From Rostratula benghalensis (taxonomy: Eukaryota > Chordata > Aves > Charadriiformes > Rostratulidae), in contig VXAI01000083.1 in the NCBI GenBank assembly GCA_013399305.1, positions 1,267,840 to 1,331,839 of the forward strand: a stretch of 64,000 nucleotides of DNA. Direction: 5' to 3'. Made by a program: the position numbers and the translations under genes. A model generated the notes under the pieces. The model searched no databases and had not been told where the DNA came from. It was given only the letters and a program-made list of their open reading frames with translations. Of the stretch, positions 24,273 through 38,688 are shown one piece after another; within the stretch, counting starts at the first letter, position 1, and each line of letters begins with the position of its first letter.

Positions 24273-27200
24273 AATTAAAATTAAATTATTTACAATATTC
24301 TTGTAATAGGAACAATAACTGTTTTATCTGGCAACTCAGTGATACTTAAGGATAGAAAGACAGACTGATAAAAAGAAATTTGCAGAATTAAAGGGAGGAT
24401 GTGCATTTAAATCCAGGATAAAACAGTGGAGAGAAAATCTGCTCCTTGCAGAGGGAGCTTGGGTAAGAGCATAACATATAATGTAGATATATAACATGGA
24501 AGAAGTGCATGGAAAGCCATATTATCCAGCAGATGAAAGCTAAATACCTCAATCAGCTACAATTAATATGAGCTCTGAGAGTTATTTCATAAGTTTATTT
24601 CATATTTCATAGGGAGTTATTTCATATTTGTCTCACAGTAACCACAAACAATTCGGGCCATGTCTGCAAAAAAGCTGTTCATATTTTTATCTGCCTTCTC
24701 TCTCTGCCACATTCTATATTATTCCCCTCTACTCACAAAATGACATAATCTGAAGCACAAGTTTGATTACCTGGTGAATTTGCACCAAAACACCCCCCCC
24801 CAAAAAAACCCTGAACTGAGGCCATAGTTTGGCCGTGGTGTAAGGGCAGAAGCCGAAGCTCCTGAGAACAAGGTCTTCCCATGCATAACCTCCACGTGCC
24901 ATTGAGACACTTCTCGTAAGGAGCAGGATGCAGAGGTTCTTTTTATGCCCCAGCCACCTACTTTTTTGCCAAAGCCAGAGACTGGCAGGTGAACAGATAC
25001 CAGTCTGCTCTTTGTTTCTGAGTGATCCTCCTTACTAAGGGATTTCTCAGAAAATCAGCTCTGCTGGCTTTATAGAAGCTTGGCACCATTGAGCAACATT
25101 GAAGGATTTCAATGAGCCCTTCATTTTTTGTGACTGCGTCTTAGTGTAATCAGTCCTGATTTCAGGATGTGCAGAGTCATTTTTACTCTGCAGTTTTGTC
25201 CTTTTCAGAACAATATAACTTTTTTTTTTTTGACAGATAACACATACAATATAATTCAAATTTCCCAAGTTAAATTTTATGCAGTTGATTTGACTGATTG
25301 TTCAACAGCCCCTAAGTATTTCCTTGATCTACAACGAGAGAGGATCCTCCCCCTACTTTCAGATTTAATAGACACAATGCAGCCTGTGTTAGTAATACCA
25401 TGCTTGGCACCCTCATATTTGCAGGAACCCCCTGAATAGTCATGCTGCATTTCATCTGGGAGGCAGAAGCTTCAGAAATCATTTCACAGAGTTAATAAAA
25501 CAGCCTATCCAGCCTTATGACCACCTGTCGGGTACTATTTCACAGGCAGTGTCACTGGGAATAGTACAATAACAGTGAGGCTAATGATGTTTAGAAATGG
25601 CACCAAGCTGAAAAATATAAGAGCTACAGGGTGATGAACTGCTCACCCCAAAGGCATGTTCAGGAGAACATCCCATGACAGCAGAGGCAGCAGTAACCTA
25701 CACACCTGCATGCAAGGTCTCCAACTCATCTTTCACACATGTGATTCATGTTGTTTATCTGTTGAACATCTCACATCTTTGTAAGATTTTTTTACATATA
25801 CAGATCTTGCTTCCTTCAAGGTTTTTGAGCTGAACTACAACTTGCTTCAGACCTTGTAGATTCTCTCTGAAAAGCCCAACTCATCCAATTCTCTCTCTCA
25901 CTCTACTCATTCTGATTGTCACCCCTGTATTTATCCAGGGTGAAGGTGTTGGTCATCAGGAAATTGATTCAGTATGCATCATGGCCTGAATGGGCCAAAA
26001 GAAGCCTACTAAGCTCACCTCAATTCTCTGCACTGATTTCCTGTATAATACAGAGTCAGGTCAATGCCTTAGACTATAACTTTTATCTGGTTTTGGACCT
26101 TCTTGCAAAAGATTTATATGTAAAGGATTCAAATGATGCCTTCCTTCCCTGGCGTAGCGAGACTTTCTAGGTCTATCTTTTGGGGATGTACAACTTCCTT
26201 GGGAGCTGCTCCAGAATGGTAAATCATGGATGAAAACTCAAAAAAACCCAGGGACTAAAATAAAGAACTTGCCACTTCACAGTCAAACTGCCAGGTATGC
26301 ATCTTCAGCATCAACACCTATCACCACGCACAAGGAGAAAACCCCACCAGGTCAGACCTCTGGGGTGTTTGTAAGGCTCTCATTATAGCAGCTGTGTTAG
26401 AGAAACAAAACCTACAGTATGTGGTGTGTTATTTGTAGAGGTTAATACACAGCTGGAACAGGACCAAACAGTGCTAACAAGGACAGGAAAGAGAAGGGAC
26501 CAGGCTAAAAGAGTAGTAGTCGTTTCAGGCTACTCTAGAGCTGTAGTTAACAACATACGGTGTTCCACTGCTAATTTCCCCACCCAACAGTCTCCTCTCT
26601 CCTCCTGCCTTTCGCCTGGGCTAACTAAAAAAGCACTTCCATTTTGTCTCCCTGTTAAGATATCTTTTCTTAGGCTGTTTTAAGCCACACTTTTTTCTAT
26701 CTCTGAAACATCTCAGAAACCAAAATTTTGTTTTTACGGAACTAATCTGAAATTCTTTCTTACTCCCAGCTCACTCTTCATTCTGTATTTCTCTTTCCCT
26801 TCCTTCCACTATTTTGAAACCATATATTTTAAAAAGTCTGAGTGTAGCACAGAGAATGCAATCTAGCTCTGACTGCCCATACTGTTTCTGCAGTCTCTCT
26901 CTGGCCATAAATTTTGTAGGAGAGCAATAGAATGCAAAACACATTAGCAGCAACGTGCCGAAATCCCTGTGCTACAGGGTAAATAGGAAATGCAACAGCA
27001 CATTTACAATTTTGGCCAGCGAAGTACCAGCACTATTCATTGATCTCATTAAAGACCAATCTACATTCAGGGAAGAATAAGATTGATGAGCTGCTAGACT
27101 CTTTAAACACAAAAAAAGTTACCAGCTACATGCACGTGTAAACAGCCCAAAGAGAGACACAAGAGTTTCTCTGCTCCTTTAGCCTAACAGTAATAATCAC

Positions 27201-29110
27201 TCTGTGATGTGAGCACAGCCTCTCGTCATTGCAAGAATTGGATGTAAATCTGCTCCACCACTTTAGGATAATCAGTGCATAGATACTGGCAATACATATA
27301 AATTTAGTTTACTCTGGAAAATTAATTCTTGCTTTATCAAGAAAAGAAGAGAAGAGAACATACTTTTGTTTAGATCTCTTTCTCTTCTTTCACATAGGTC
27401 TAAACTGCAGCATCTTCACTCACACAGATTTCATCTCAAATGTTATGGGTGCTCTTCCTAAGGACCTGAATCTGCATCCTGAATCTGCCACAGCCTCCGC
27501 CTGCTTTGCAAAATGCTTGTCTCTCTCTTCTCAAGTTTCCCCAACTGAAAAATAGGAATGAGAATACTTGCACAGCTTTGGAGACCAGAAATGTAAAGTA
27601 CTCCATTGGTGCAAGGTATTACTGTGTTGATGATGATGAAATAAGCTTTCATACATTGCTAAATTATTCAAGAACATCTACTACAGTTTCACCCCTGGCA
27701 ATCCCAGAATGCATCTCAGTGCCATTACTCTGCAGGGAACAGCAGTGTTGAGTAAATGGCTATGAAACTCATATATTAACCTCACTTGGAGGCTGGAATA
27801 TTCATTTCTTTGAGTCATTTTGAGCAAGAAAAGAAAATCTTCACTCTTAGAAATAGTCTTTAGCTGACACATTAAAGCACAGAGCTGAACAAATAATTTC
27901 CCATGAATAATGTGATGAATTTATTTTCCTTTTCTCTGTCCCCAAGCAGACTGGGATTTCCTCAAATGTATTTGTTATTCAAATGTATTCAACAACTATC
28001 CTTTGCAGTGTTTTTCTTCTGCGTTTATTGTGCCTGAATGTGCATAAAATCCTTCTTTCCTTTCGTTTTCAGCTGTGGGGCTTGGTTTGGGGTTTTCAGG
28101 GGGTTGGCAGTGGGGGATTACTTTCATTAATCATCCAGGTGTATTTAAGGGATGAGAAAACATCAGTTTTGCAATATCTTTAGAACAGATACAGTTGTGA
28201 TGCCTATGGCAAGCACCCTGTCCAGACCTAGTTAGTGTGTTTTTCATGATTTTGCAGTGCCCTTGGTGGCTGGCATATAAAGGAGTAGGTGAGACACGAT
28301 GTATGTGAAACATGCTGGCCACGAGCTGTTACTCCATATAATCTAACACGAAGCATTTTGGCGGAGCCCTACAACTTCGACCACCAAAGCACAGACTCTG
28401 TGACAGAAGGAGAGGAACTACTGAGGATTTTTTTCACAGTTTGGACAGCCTTTTAATGTGTTAAGAGAGATGTCTTGTCAAGGATATTTTCAGTTTTGTC
28501 GTTTTCTTTATTCCAAGCTACAGGGTTGGCACATTTCGGAGCCATCCTAATGTATTAACAAAAATATGGCCTTGGCTGTTATCCTTAACTCTGCTGTAAA
28601 CCTGGCACTGAATGCTTCCTTTTTTGTGCTGTAAGTTTTCCTCCATAAAAAGTGGATTATATCCTTTTTGAGAGATCTTTTAAGGCCCCCCAACCCAGGT
28701 ATTATGGTCATTTACAAATACAAAGTTAGCTAAAGAAAAGAGACTTCCAAGAAATGAGTGCCCAGAGATGTATTTCTTGAGTTCAGAAAGTAAATCAAAG
28801 CCATATCTTGTACAGTCATGCTTAAAACAAAGTCTGAGTACATGCTGCACATATTAGCTGACTTTAGTACCCTCTGACATTTCCCATGGCAGTTCCTCTC
28901 TGTACCAAGAGATACTTTATGTGTATTTTACCATGGGTTTGCTACTGAAGAGGCTGGCTATGCAAAGGGAAATAAAACAGGTAATCAATAAACCAGGATT
29001 GTGATACATTAACAGGCATCCTCAATCATTAACACAGAATTAGCCATTATCAGATTAATAAGCAAAGAACAACCAGAAAAAATATGTTGGTTTTGCTTGT
29101 AAGTCAGTGC

Positions 29111-29125
29111 TTTTTTTTTTTTTTT
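29111..29125. repeat. poly-T run (15)
   Basis: Uninterrupted run of 15 T. Simple repeat. Confidence 0.9.
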
Positions 29126-29884
29126 CCCTGAAGCTTCATTCAGAATAAGACAGCCAAATTTCAACAAAAACTTAGAGGTCATTTCTTACAGAAAGCTGCT
29201 TCTTCCTTTAATTAAACCAACAGAGAGATTCAAGAGCCAGCCCAACCAGAACCATTCAGTGGCCAAAATTGCCTCGTTGGCAACTGAAATTGAAATAATT
29301 CAATTAGTTAACTGAAATAACGATATTGCAGGCACTTGCTGGCCCAGGCTTAATGCAGTCTCCCTTCTCCAATCTCTGCAAGAAAGGCCAGATACAAAGG
29401 CTTGCAGCGACTGCAGTGGATGCCAGGTCTGATTCTGCGAAAACAGGCACTTTGTAAGTCTATTGCCAGCATTTTATTTCTTTTTTTGCCCCTTGTTTCT
29501 TTTCATTTCTTTAAAGTCATATGCCAGCAATCAAGTTTACCCACATGGTTTTGGCTTTCATCAACACACTTATAATAGAGAAGCCATCCAGGAATGCCGG
29601 GGGAGCTTGGAACCAGTACTGTTGCCATGTACCCCTGAGCCTTGGTGCATGTCCTTAACGAGCACACAATGCCCATGTGAGCAGCCATATGAAATATAGC
29701 TTTTACATCAATTTTTCAAAAACATTTTCCTTATCAAAATAAACAGAAGCTTAAAAGTGAATCCTTTCTGCCTTTCTTCCGAGTCTCCACAACTCCGAAA
29801 GCCTGGGGAGTGGGACGGAAACATTTCTTTCAGTGAGATACTTGTGTTTCCCTTTGCCTTTGAATTCTTAAAAGAAGAATATTG

Positions 29885-30165
29885 TTTCATACTCTTCCAA
29901 ATCTGCTCTCCTTTCCCCAACTCTCACCTTACCTTCTCTTCCTCTGTTTTCTTGATGACTATTTTCTTTCTTCCTCACTGTTTTTCTTTCTTCTCGTCTT
30001 CTCCTAGCACTGCTCCTCTTGTTTCACCATCTGGTTCTGTTCTCCTTATCGGTCTCCTTCCCTCTGCTGCAACCCTTATTTTCCCCCACTTATACCTTCC
30101 CCGTCTTTGTTTCTCCTCGCCTTTCCACTCACTCCTTTCCTGTCCTATTTCCCCCAAGGTTTTCA
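29885..30165. repeat. polypyrimidine-rich tract
   Basis: Roughly 280 bases dominated by C and T on the plus strand, with very few purine runs. The strand asymmetry removes stop codons and produces the 151-codon open frame at 29757-30212 and a shorter purine-rich frame opposite, so those frames should not be read as genes. Long pyrimidine tracts can adopt unusual helical forms or serve as splice-site tracts. No use is shown here. Confidence 0.75.
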
Positions 30166-30739
30166 AAGTGAAACACAGCTCTGGCCAGTTTTCCCTTCCT
30201 GCCTGCTGCTAATTGAACGTTTCATGAATTCTCACTTCTGATGGTGGCTTTGCAACTTTCTACGATGCCGTTAAACGAGATGGGGACAGGACCGAGACAA
30301 ATGCTCAACTAAAAACTAACCAGCCTCAGCCAGAAAATTATTCTAGAGGATGAAAGGCACAGTTCCCACTGGGTTTTGGTTGTAGATTTTTATATATATA
30401 TTTCATATATATCACTTGCTTTTTCTAATTTCTTTACCTTTTTCTGTGCTTCTTGAAGGTGCCGGTTGAACTTTAATATACAGTTTAAAAGAAATCTTAT
30501 CATGAACCTTTATACATATTTAACGCTGAAGCAACAAGTAACTAAATTGGTAGCCTTTTTGTTTTCTTATCTTGCAAATCTTTACCTGAATGCTAACAAG
30601 CGAGTCTTTATATACTTCGTCCACTTGATAATAGACTAATAATCTTATCATAATGTTTTCTTGAACTTGAACTAGGTCTACAAAGTTAAGGCTGGAAATA
30701 TGGGAAATTACTAAATTATATAACATTGCAAAGGTATTA

Positions 30740-31160
30740 CAAGGAATTTCTTATATTTTGCAGCGAAATATTGCCAATTATTGTGGCTGTCAATTTAACA
30801 ATAGGCTTATTCACTATGGTGTTTGATTAATGTGAAATTATTCAGTTGGCTACCTTGTAGTTGGCCTATTTTTGTGTCCAATTAGTATGCTAATAATGGT
30901 AATTATGTTCTATACTGCATGTCTCATCACCTAGAGGGTTTTTAAAATGATAAAATAATGAGAATAAACAAGCTGATGCTGACATTCACTGGGCCATTCT
31001 AATTACTTACTGAGAGCACACTAGGGAATCAACACTCAACCAAAGAAAATGATTCTTGCTTACTTTGTTGAAACTACTCTTTTCAAAGAGCATTAATAGT
31101 TTGCCGCTGTTTTCTTTATTGCAAGGGGCTGCACTATTTTCCCTTTTATTTGTCCTGTTA
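30740..31160. promoter_or_regulatory. candidate conserved non-coding element
   Basis: Clean unique sequence with a cluster of homeodomain-type sites: tgattaatg near 30824, ccaattag near 30879, and gctaataatggtaatta at about 30889-30905. A ctaattac site follows near 31001 and a cattaatag site near 31091. All frames are closed. It closely resembles known classes of vertebrate developmental enhancers in base texture and motif density. The call is an inference, since conservation was not tested. Confidence 0.35.
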
Positions 31161-34100
31161 ATATACAGTACCAGGAAAAGAAAAAAAAAAGAAAAAGAAA
31201 AAGATAATCAAATCATGTTTGACTGAAGCAATAACTGTTTGCAGGAGGTGTCAGAAAAAAACAAATAACTGTAATTGCTGAATTATACACCTTTGTAATG
31301 GCTACCATTTATTTCTTCACTGCGTGATAAACATACCATCACCTTTCTCACCAAGAGAACGTGGCATTTTTTCAGTGTGCTGGCATTGCCATGTGATGGA
31401 AAACTGCCAGCAATATACCCCAGGGTGGGCTTTCCTCGCAGGTGCTGCCAACATCCCAACCCACAACCAGCCTGCAGCCCCAGGTCTGCTCTTTCCCTCC
31501 CATTCTCTTCCCCACACTTACAGACCTCTTGGGGGTTTATTTTGAGCATCAGATGTTTGTGAAGATTATGCCCTATAAAAAATATTTTCTGATGAAAGCT
31601 TTCACGATGCATAAGGAGCATTAGTATAATCAATAAATAATAGCACATCCAGTTGTTCATACTAGCAGCCAGTTTCACAACAATGCCTGGCATCTATGTG
31701 TAAGCATGCAGACATCAGAAATACCTACACAGGATTTGAGAAAACACATACTCCTTAGTCCTCCCTTATTCTGCAGTAACTGTATGTCTGCTCCCCAGCT
31801 GCTGTCAGAAAAGTTTGCCGAGGATGGGACTCACCAGGGACATCTGTTGAACTAATATTGGAATAAAGAGTCAAGATTTTCCAGTTCAAGCACAAAGGAA
31901 AACAGAGAGTGACACAGAGGGTAAAAATGAGCATAGCATGTGGGAATTTTGAATCCTTTGATATATCAAATCAGGATCTATGCACAGCTCCAAATTATTA
32001 TTATTTAAAGAATGAAAAGTTAGGTAATAAATACCATAAAAAAGTGGGAAGGGCTAGAGCGGGGGGAACTGTTGTTTGAAAGGTTACCATCCCAGGTACA
32101 AGGGCAGCCATATGAAAGCTGAAGGTAATCAGAAGAGTGCAAGGGAGTTGCAGACCCGAGGCAGACAGACACAGGTTTGTCAGGTATGCCTTAACCCTCA
32201 TATTAATTGATTGTGTGAAAGATAGATGCTGAAATACCTCCAAGGTCTGGAATCCAGGCTGCCTTGGGAAGCCTATTTAAAGCTATGAGCTGTGATTAAA
32301 AAGATTGTTTGAATGTAAAACCCTATGAAGACAATATAAAGAAAAAATATAAACAATATTGTACATTTATGCTGATGCTAATATTTTATCCCACATAGTA
32401 GTAAGCTTTAAAATAATCCATCATAAAGCTGAGCTGGGGTGAGGGTTGTAAGCACTGTTTGCTGACACAGAGCAGGGGCTGTTTTTAATAAAGGATGTAA
32501 TACGTGACATGTTAACAGGGAGTCATTTGTGCCCCATATATTGGTTACTCCTTTCCTGTCATTTTGAATTATGTCTCAATATATCGTACTTGTTAAAGTA
32601 ACTAACTACTGGCAAACAAAAAGTTATTATAATCTGTGAAAAATAACAAAACATTGAGAGATAAGGTATTCCAAAATACATTTTCTTTGCAAGATACCAG
32701 ATATATGTTCAAGTTGGAAATATAGTTGCAGTGCCAGACAGAAAAATTTTTGCACGTACCTGCTTTCCCTCCCCGCCTCCTTATACCCCTGGCAGGAAAA
32801 AAATATACTCTCATCTCATTGAATATGAACTTAAATTTTTGTACGTATGTGAATAACCTTGAATGTTTATTTTCCACCCCACTGTACTGGTGTTTATGCA
32901 GACAGGCTTTACACAGCTAGAAGTGTCTTTGAAGAGTCACAGGAACATTTTGAATTGCTGTTTGAATTCTGCAGCACTCTTGCAGATACGAGAAATCTTC
33001 TTGACAGTTACTAATTATTTTGGACATGATTTTTTATTTCAGAATGGCAAGCTAATGAAGAAGAGGGAAACACTGCAAATTTATTTGCAATCAGTGGTTA
33101 TTTGTGCCTTTTGTCCATAAGGGAGATAACCAGCAGTATTTATGCCACAACTGCTAAAGAATTACCACTTTAATCAATTCTTGAGAAACAAATTCAGACT
33201 GACAGCTTCACTCTGTGGTATGTTAAAAGTGTTCAGTGCAGAGTTTAAGAGAGTCACCAATGCCTAAGAAAAATGCAGCAGCCCCAGCAGCAAATATATT
33301 CCATAACCTTAAACTGTTTTTAAAAGCAAGACTGAATGAGCAAGAAGGTAATTTTAAAGTGAAAGCCCAGGAGCTAATAATTAACTGCTGTACAAAGGTG
33401 ATCTGGATCAACTCATCTGTAAATCCTGTAACTTTCATCATTTATAACAACTCTTCTTTTACTAAATTATGCCAAGCTGCATATACCTTCTACTTGATGA
33501 TAACCTCAGCAATTAACATCTCACAGTAAATTCTAGGGCAGTATCTTTGATTTAGCATGCAATTTAATGCAATATACATCATTAGCTTTGTGAGTTTTTG
33601 CCAAATTAATTAGCTATTAGGAAGTACAAATAAGTGCATTCAAGTAATAATAAAAATAAATATGTGCATTTGTATATAATGCTTATAAATATAAACTTAT
33701 ACAAACATTCTTACAGCATGTAAATCTTTGATGAATGGAGGGAAGATAACAACAAAGGTAAATCCTGTTCCCAAAGTTTTAAAAATCTCAAGATTTTCAC
33801 TGAAAAGGTGAACTATTATTGATTTGTAGGTACACTGAATTACATTGTTCAATGCCATCCAAAGCCACAATATTAGAAAGCCAGTTACCTTTATAGATAC
33901 AATTAGGTTGGAATCTGAAAAAAAAAACAAAACCCAAAACCTATATAAAACGTGAACTTAGTTCTGATACTTCAGATCTCAGCAACTACAAACCCAAAGA
34001 CTGATTTGGAAAATCCAGATTATTATCTTGGCATTGGTTACTGTCATAAATTAGGTGCTTTCCAACACTAGATAGCAAAAATAGTTGATATTTCTCACAG

Positions 34101-36200
34101 CTGTCTTACTGATTGCTATTCATTGTATTTTCGTAGAGACAAGAGGAAAAGCACTTGTTTTTTCTTGTGCTACTAGAGACCTAGGAAAAAAAAAAATCTC
34201 TTGCTATTTTCTGACTGCTGCCTGATGAACTATCTAGGAAACATATTTTATTTTTGTTACCTAAGAATGATTTTTGGGTTGTTTTTTTTTAATTACTTAT
34301 TTAAATTTGCAATCCTATTATCAAATGAACTTCCAAGTACTTTTACAATTAAGCATCTGCAAGTTTGCTCCCTGCTGACAATTTCCCCAAAGTGAATAAC
34401 AGGGTCCAGAAGAAAAAGAAATAAATGGGAAAAAAAATCAGAAAAATACATAAATTGAGGTAGACCTTTCTAGCAAGTCAATCAACTCACAGTCTCTTTG
34501 GAGCTGATGCAGCACGGGTAGTAAATCTTGGGAGAGGTTGCTTTCCAACACTGCTGAGCACTTGCCAAAGCCCATGACTGTGTTAAACAATTATATGATT
34601 CAACTAAGTCTTTACAGAGTAAGGTAGCCACAATTAGCCTGAGCATTAGACAAACTTGACTTACGCAAACAGCCACCTGAGCAATATTGGGCTGTTCTAT
34701 CAGTTTCTTGGCAAAGAACCACTATCACGCACGTGCAAGTCACTTCTCTTTAGGAGGAATATTTTGGGTTGAATTAGCCTTTCTTCTTGGCAGTGAAGAT
34801 CTGTGTAGGACACATGGTAAAATACCTGAATTTAATACCCTCTCAGCTTCCCTAAATTGAACAGAGGTGTTACAACAGGGATGAGTTCTACATAGCAAGT
34901 AGGAGACAATATTTCCTCTAGGTCTTCTGCTTACCCTCACACGTAAAGACTAAAAGTCAAAAGCAGAGATAAGTCTTTTTGTCTTTTTTCTTTAAAAAAA
35001 AAACAACAACCCTACAGAATTTGGATAGAACAGGACAATGAAGTATAGAAGTGATGTGACCCTCCTCCCCTATAACCGCTAACACAAAATGCAAGCGGTC
35101 AGTCATGCAGCCATTTATATTCTATGCCATTTTAAGTCTGGCCTCTCATGTATTTTTACAGTCTAACATCTGATTTCCCAGCACATGACATCAGCAAGAA
35201 GTAGAATAGATAAGTATCTTCCACCAAAACATATTTCAGTGACCTAAATTACATATTCAGCAATGGGAACATTGAGATTCCTAAGTCTCACAACCATCTC
35301 TCTGGGATCAAAGGCTGCCTCTGCTACAGCAGCACTTTTGGGATGAGAAGTAATTTCTTCCCGAATTTAGACTCTCTCCTCTACTTCCCAAGATCAGCCA
35401 TAGCAGCATAATCAAAAAGGCAGTGCAGAAACAAATACATTAAAGGCGTTTGCACGATTTAAGTTACAAGCCAACTTCAGATGTTTTCTTATGCAAGAGT
35501 GGTGCAAATATCAGGGCATTATGTTCCTTCTCTGGGTTGCTGCTTTTAGAACTGTAATCACATCATAAAAATATGCTTCTGTATATGTACTAACGTATAA
35601 ATTCATTCTTGATTTGTCTGCACCTATTCTGCGCTCATTTTGAAATGTGCGACATATTGCAGTTAATCACTTCATTATTAGCTAGTGCTGGGTTTTTCTC
35701 CTTTCAAATCTAAACAGGCAATGCATTAGAAGTAACATTTTCAATGGACACAAAAGACTTAAGCTTCTGGCCTCTGCTGACATCTCCTTGTTATTAAACT
35801 ATTGCATTTAAGCAACAGAATGTATTTTAAATGGCTTGGACACTATTCTTAACCACTTTTGCAACCCAGTGATCAGGAAGTTTTGGACACATTTTGGGCT
35901 GTTGCCAACAGTCACCAGCTTTCTCACTGCTGCACCACGCCAGTATAGACGCAGGTTCAAACTTATTCTGCTTAATTCCCCCTTCCCTTGTGGTGGGGTT
36001 GATGGACGTCTCAGGACACAAGGCTCCTGGCTGCCCCAACAGCTGTTTTCAAACCCAAGTTCCTTGTCTCTTTGGACCACCAGATCAGCAAAACAGACCA
36101 AGGGACCTTGGTTTCTCCCAACCACGGGTTATAGACCAGTACCCTCTATTAAAGTACTGGATTTAAAGCACATATTTTTTACTTTGTCATAGGCATGACA

Positions 36201-36232
36201 CATACAGTTGCAGAACCATACAGTTGCAGACC
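36201..36232. repeat. two-copy 16-bp tandem duplication
   Basis: catacagttgcagaac is followed immediately by catacagttgcagacc, one mismatch. It is a recent-looking local duplication with no evident function. Confidence 0.9.
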
Positions 36233-37743
36233 CATTTCATCCCGCTTCAGACAGCCTCCCTGTCCTTTGCTTGGCCAAACATCTCATGTGAAAAGTCACT
36301 CCAAAACTGGTATAAGCAGTGACAGAAGGCAGCAGAAACACAGAGTCAACACCTCTAACTACTGGGAGGCTCACCACCTAGCAACCAATGTTCTACTTGC
36401 ACACTCAGGGTAAAAGCCTTGACAAGGAAGCTAGACAGAGAGCAATTTATGTTTTATTTTTATCTTGAAGATTTGCTCTTAATATTCTTCTGTTTCCTTG
36501 CATGTTTCATTTTGGTTTTACCTTTTGGAAAATGTTTGCTTGATCAAGAAGTCTCCTGTACTTCTGCTCAGCACTGAAACCCAAATACACCCTTCTGCCC
36601 CTCCCCTTCCCCCAAATCTACAGTAATTAATTACATACTTAAAACACAACTGCCATCCCTTCACTGGAAACAATCAGCAATTTCTACTACCCAGTGCTAC
36701 TCATATGCATTACTTCAATGCCAAAAGCTCAAACCTATTCTTGGCTGGGAATCGGCTTGCTGGGGGAAGCACAGGTCCCTGCAGCATACCCTGCCTCCCT
36801 GCCAAAGTAATTGGGGCCAGGCAGGGAGTACCCAGGCACTAGGAAGCCTGGGTCTGCACATGCCACTGGAAATAGAAAATAAAGTGTTGCAGCCATTAGT
36901 GAGTTGTCCTTAATTGTTCTCCTGGTGACAGAATGAATGCATATCTTTGAGGGAAGAATTCCCATCTTCTCCCAGTAATAATTATTTCTGCCTGCCTGAC
37001 AAGACATCTCGAAGTGGGAAATTCACACAGAAGGAAACAAATCCCTGTTTTATTTTGAGTCTTGTTTAGGCTTGTGTGGCACTTGAAGTATGTGCCATGG
37101 AAGTAGGTTAAATGGGAACTGCCAGCAGTTTTATTCCCTGGCAATTATTTCTGGTGTACAGGCCTTCTAGCACACGATAAGCACTTGGAAAAAGGCTTTT
37201 CTCTATAACAAGAAAAACATTCACAGCAGTGACAGCCCTCAAAACCCTACAAACACTCCCTGTCCAATCTGAAGCGCTCTTAAACTGAACAAGAGATCAT
37301 ATAGCAACATTAAAAAAAACAAGTCTCATACACAGCATTTTAACCTTAAATCTAACAATTGCAATTTCCCTCCCTCTGTTTTATATGAAAGGTATTTGTA
37401 ACCCTCAATTTTGGCACAAGATAAAGACCTTTTTTGGGTTGGAAGAACCCTTCTCCCAACAATTTGTCATTATTTAAGTGTAGTTTATTAAATGGGAAAG
37501 TTCAGACTTCTGGTACCTTCCTTGGAAGATGCTAATTAATGGAATAATACCCATGGCCCCAACTGACCTTGCACAGTGGTTATCTGTGGGCTGTTTATTA
37601 GTAGAGCAAGATCTACACGCAGCACCCTAGATGGCTTTTTCTGCCAGCAAACCAAAAACACCAACTGCTAATAAATACCAGTAATGTAAAAGCTCCATAA
37701 AATGTTGGGTAAAGACTCTTTTTCCCTCCTAAATATTTCACCC

Positions 37744-37762
37744 AAAAAAAAAAAAAAAAAAA
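37744..37762. repeat. poly-A run (19)
   Basis: Uninterrupted run of 19 A. Simple repeat. Confidence 0.9.
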
Positions 37763-38688
37763 GTAATCAAGTACCAGGTGGAACTTCATGGCTCAGACAT
37801 GCCAAGTCTCACCTATGACCACCTGCTTTTATAAACCCTGGGCTGGGACAACCAGAAAGATGTTATAATTATTGCTGGGCCACTGTGAGCTGCTATTTCA
37901 AGAAGTTTCTGGCCAGGCTGCAAGCAACAAAGAACATCTAGTGTATGGCTGAAGGACGTATGTTTACAGTGATATTAAATATTGATCTATGCATACTCCA
38001 CTGGCAATAAACTCTATAATATGGAGCTGAAAATTCCAACTCATACATCCTTTCTGTGAAGGCTCAAGGACAGGGGCAGGCCAGATTGCCTCTGTATACA
38101 TGAAATTTCATGTGCATCTTGAAGAGTTAAACAGGGTGCGATATATGATCTACCCAGAGGAGGGGAAATCAAAGAGCAATTCTGCAGGTTGTTAAATAAG
38201 AACTATTGTGCATTGTGCTATGTATCCCCAAAATTTGAAGATGTGCATATATAAATATTTTTAAATAAAACATTTTCAGAATGAGTGTTAAAGAATGACT
38301 TAAGAAAAATAATTTTAAAAAAAAATCAGAATCTCATATAAGCAGTTACTAAAAAGAGAAAGAAATATCAAGTGTTTTGGCTTGCAGGTTGATGACAAGA
38401 TCACCACAACTGTGCATCGATGTACAGGAAGCTTAACTGTCATTCCTTTGCCTTGTGAATCAGTAGTAATAAATGACAAGAACAGGATTGACTAACTTCC
38501 ATCTCTTATCAAAGGGTAATGATATGGTGCCTTAGGTGTCACTTTGATGCTATTTTTCATCAAAAATAGTAAATGATGTAAAACTCTGTAAACGTGCTTC
38601 TTACTGCAGGGGGTTTTATACCTGAAAAGGTTGAAGATTATCAAGTCTTGAGAGCCCTTACAATTAAATTAAGACATTTATATTACTT

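Larger units (their letters stand above)
19091..30739. other. gene-free stretch
   Basis: No supported gene. Frames up to 151 codons (29757-30212) occur but are explained by base composition or chance. Named contents are a possible LTR remnant (19330-19800), a TA microsatellite near 20611-20624, a possible conserved block at 22400-22660, a 24-T run at 23169-23192, an AT palindrome at 24255-24272, a 15-T run at 29111-29125, and a polypyrimidine tract at 29885-30165. The remainder is unique-looking AT-rich sequence. Confidence 0.6.
31161..38688. other. gene-free stretch
   Basis: No supported gene. Includes an A-rich AAAAAG-type patch at about 31179-31205, a 16-bp tandem duplication at 36201-36232 and a 19-A run at 37744-37762. 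A GC-richer patch at about 35830-36165, with overlapping frames of 118, 105 and 90 codons on both strands, has no recognisable domain. The rest is unique-looking sequence. Confidence 0.55.

Noticed and set aside
29757..30212. 151-codon plus-strand open frame
   Set aside because: Explained by the polypyrimidine bias of the tract, which removes stop codons.
35808..36192. Overlapping frames of 118, 105 and 90 codons
   Set aside because: No domain recognised and frames on both strands are equally open. It may be an unrecognised repeat, but I cannot support that.
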